From the NCBI RefSeq assembly GCF_018448935.1, contig NZ_RCWC01000004.1, positions 1 to 64,000 of the forward strand: DNA of 64,000 nt, read 5' to 3'. The notes under the pieces are model-generated. The model was given only the letters and a program-made list of their open reading frames with translations, was not told the DNA's origin and did not search any database. Origin of the DNA: Photorhabdus noenieputensis (GTDB lineage Bacteria > Pseudomonadota > Gammaproteobacteria > Enterobacterales > Enterobacteriaceae). Positions 63,787-64,000 of the stretch are shown here, in pieces. The first letter of the stretch is position 1. Every line of letters starts with the position of its first letter. Position numbers and translations under genes: made by a program.

Positions 63787-64000
63787 ATGAAAAAATCGGG
63801 AATTTTATCTATTTTGCTCGCTGGCTTGCTTTATGCGTGTGGAGGGCAATTTGCGATTGCCACTGAGCAAGCAAAAGATAAAGTAGTTAAAACAGCCAGT
63901 ACTACCGGTCATTCTTCATCAGAAAAGCAATTACAGCAGCAGGACGCTTTGAAAGTAGAAGAAAAGGGAAAGGTGAATATTAATACTGCAAGTGCGGAAG
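63787..64000 (+). CDS. ComEA/YbaV family helix-hairpin-helix protein, 5' part
   Basis: Open to the window edge. It starts at ATG 63787 behind GGAGG. The signal peptide core is GILSILLAGLLYAC; LYAC could be a lipobox, or cleavage may follow at AIATE. A Lys/Gln/Ser-rich linker leads to VNINTASAE, the start of the ComEA-type HhH DNA-binding domain. Position after ppiD matches E. coli ybaV. Confidence 0.85.
   Translation, partial: MKKSGILSILLAGLLYACGGQFAIATEQAKDKVVKTASTTGHSSSEKQLQQQDALKVEEKGKVNINTASAE

Overview
The window looks like a Photorhabdus chromosome or that of a very close Morganellaceae relative. It is AT-rich and keeps the enterobacterial backbone order of the 8.5-10.5 min region of E. 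coli. It carries three 125-bp ERIC-type repeats of the Photorhabdus/Xenorhabdus form, and its proteins follow E. coli homologues almost residue for residue. The genus call is inference from gene order and sequence style; no database was searched.

Layout. 1-4132: decayed accessory DNA holding two copies of an Rpn/YhgA-like nuclease gene (the first cut by the window edge) in a direct repeat of about 1.1 kb, plus the eroded start of a third. 4133-9051: sbcC and sbcD on the minus strand. 9356-11379: phoB-phoR behind Pho boxes. 11757-13088: brnQ, with two 13-bp palindromes 21 bp apart upstream. 13194-15285: ggt between two oppositely oriented ERIC elements. 15449-16051: a 2-Cys peroxiredoxin with an OxyR-like site. 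16838-23920: a type VI secretion cassette, consisting of a VasX-like predicted pore-forming effector and a tandem series of paralogous two-TM predicted immunity genes (three intact, one frameshifted, one 3'-truncated), each overlapping the next by ATGA. 23914-30232: acpH (minus), then queA, tgt, yajC, secD, secF. 30348-34525: nrdR, ribD, ribE, nusB, thiL, pgpA. 34632-36033: a small defence/stability islet (orphan RelB/DinJ antitoxin and an Abi_2 HEPN protein). 36433-36724: an octanucleotide satellite. 37014-40142: xseB-ispA-dxs (minus). 40340-53847: thiI, yajL, panE, yajQ, yajR, cyoABCDE, a Tsx/OmpK-like porin, ampG and yajG. 54091-64000: bolA, tig, clpP, clpX, lon, hupB, ppiD and the start of a ComEA/YbaV-like gene.

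How genes work together. The backbone carries DNA-end processing (SbcCD), phosphate sensing (PhoBR), tRNA queuosine synthesis (QueA, Tgt), protein export (YajC-SecD-SecF, PpiD), riboflavin, thiamine and isoprenoid synthesis (RibD/RibE; ThiL/ThiI/Dxs; Dxs/IspA), terminal oxidation (Cyo) and protein quality control (Tig, ClpP, ClpX, Lon). E. coli carries proY-malZ between brnQ and acpH; here ggt, the peroxiredoxin and the T6SS cassette occupy that interval. It also carries tsx between secF and nrdR; here a Tsx/OmpK-like gene sits between cyoA and ampG instead.

The most interesting locus is the effector-immunity cassette at 16.8-23.9 kb. The immunity copies are mosaics of one another, vary most in the predicted periplasmic loop, and one is frameshifted at a run of eight A. 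No tRNA, rRNA, CRISPR array, complete IS element or prophage was seen.
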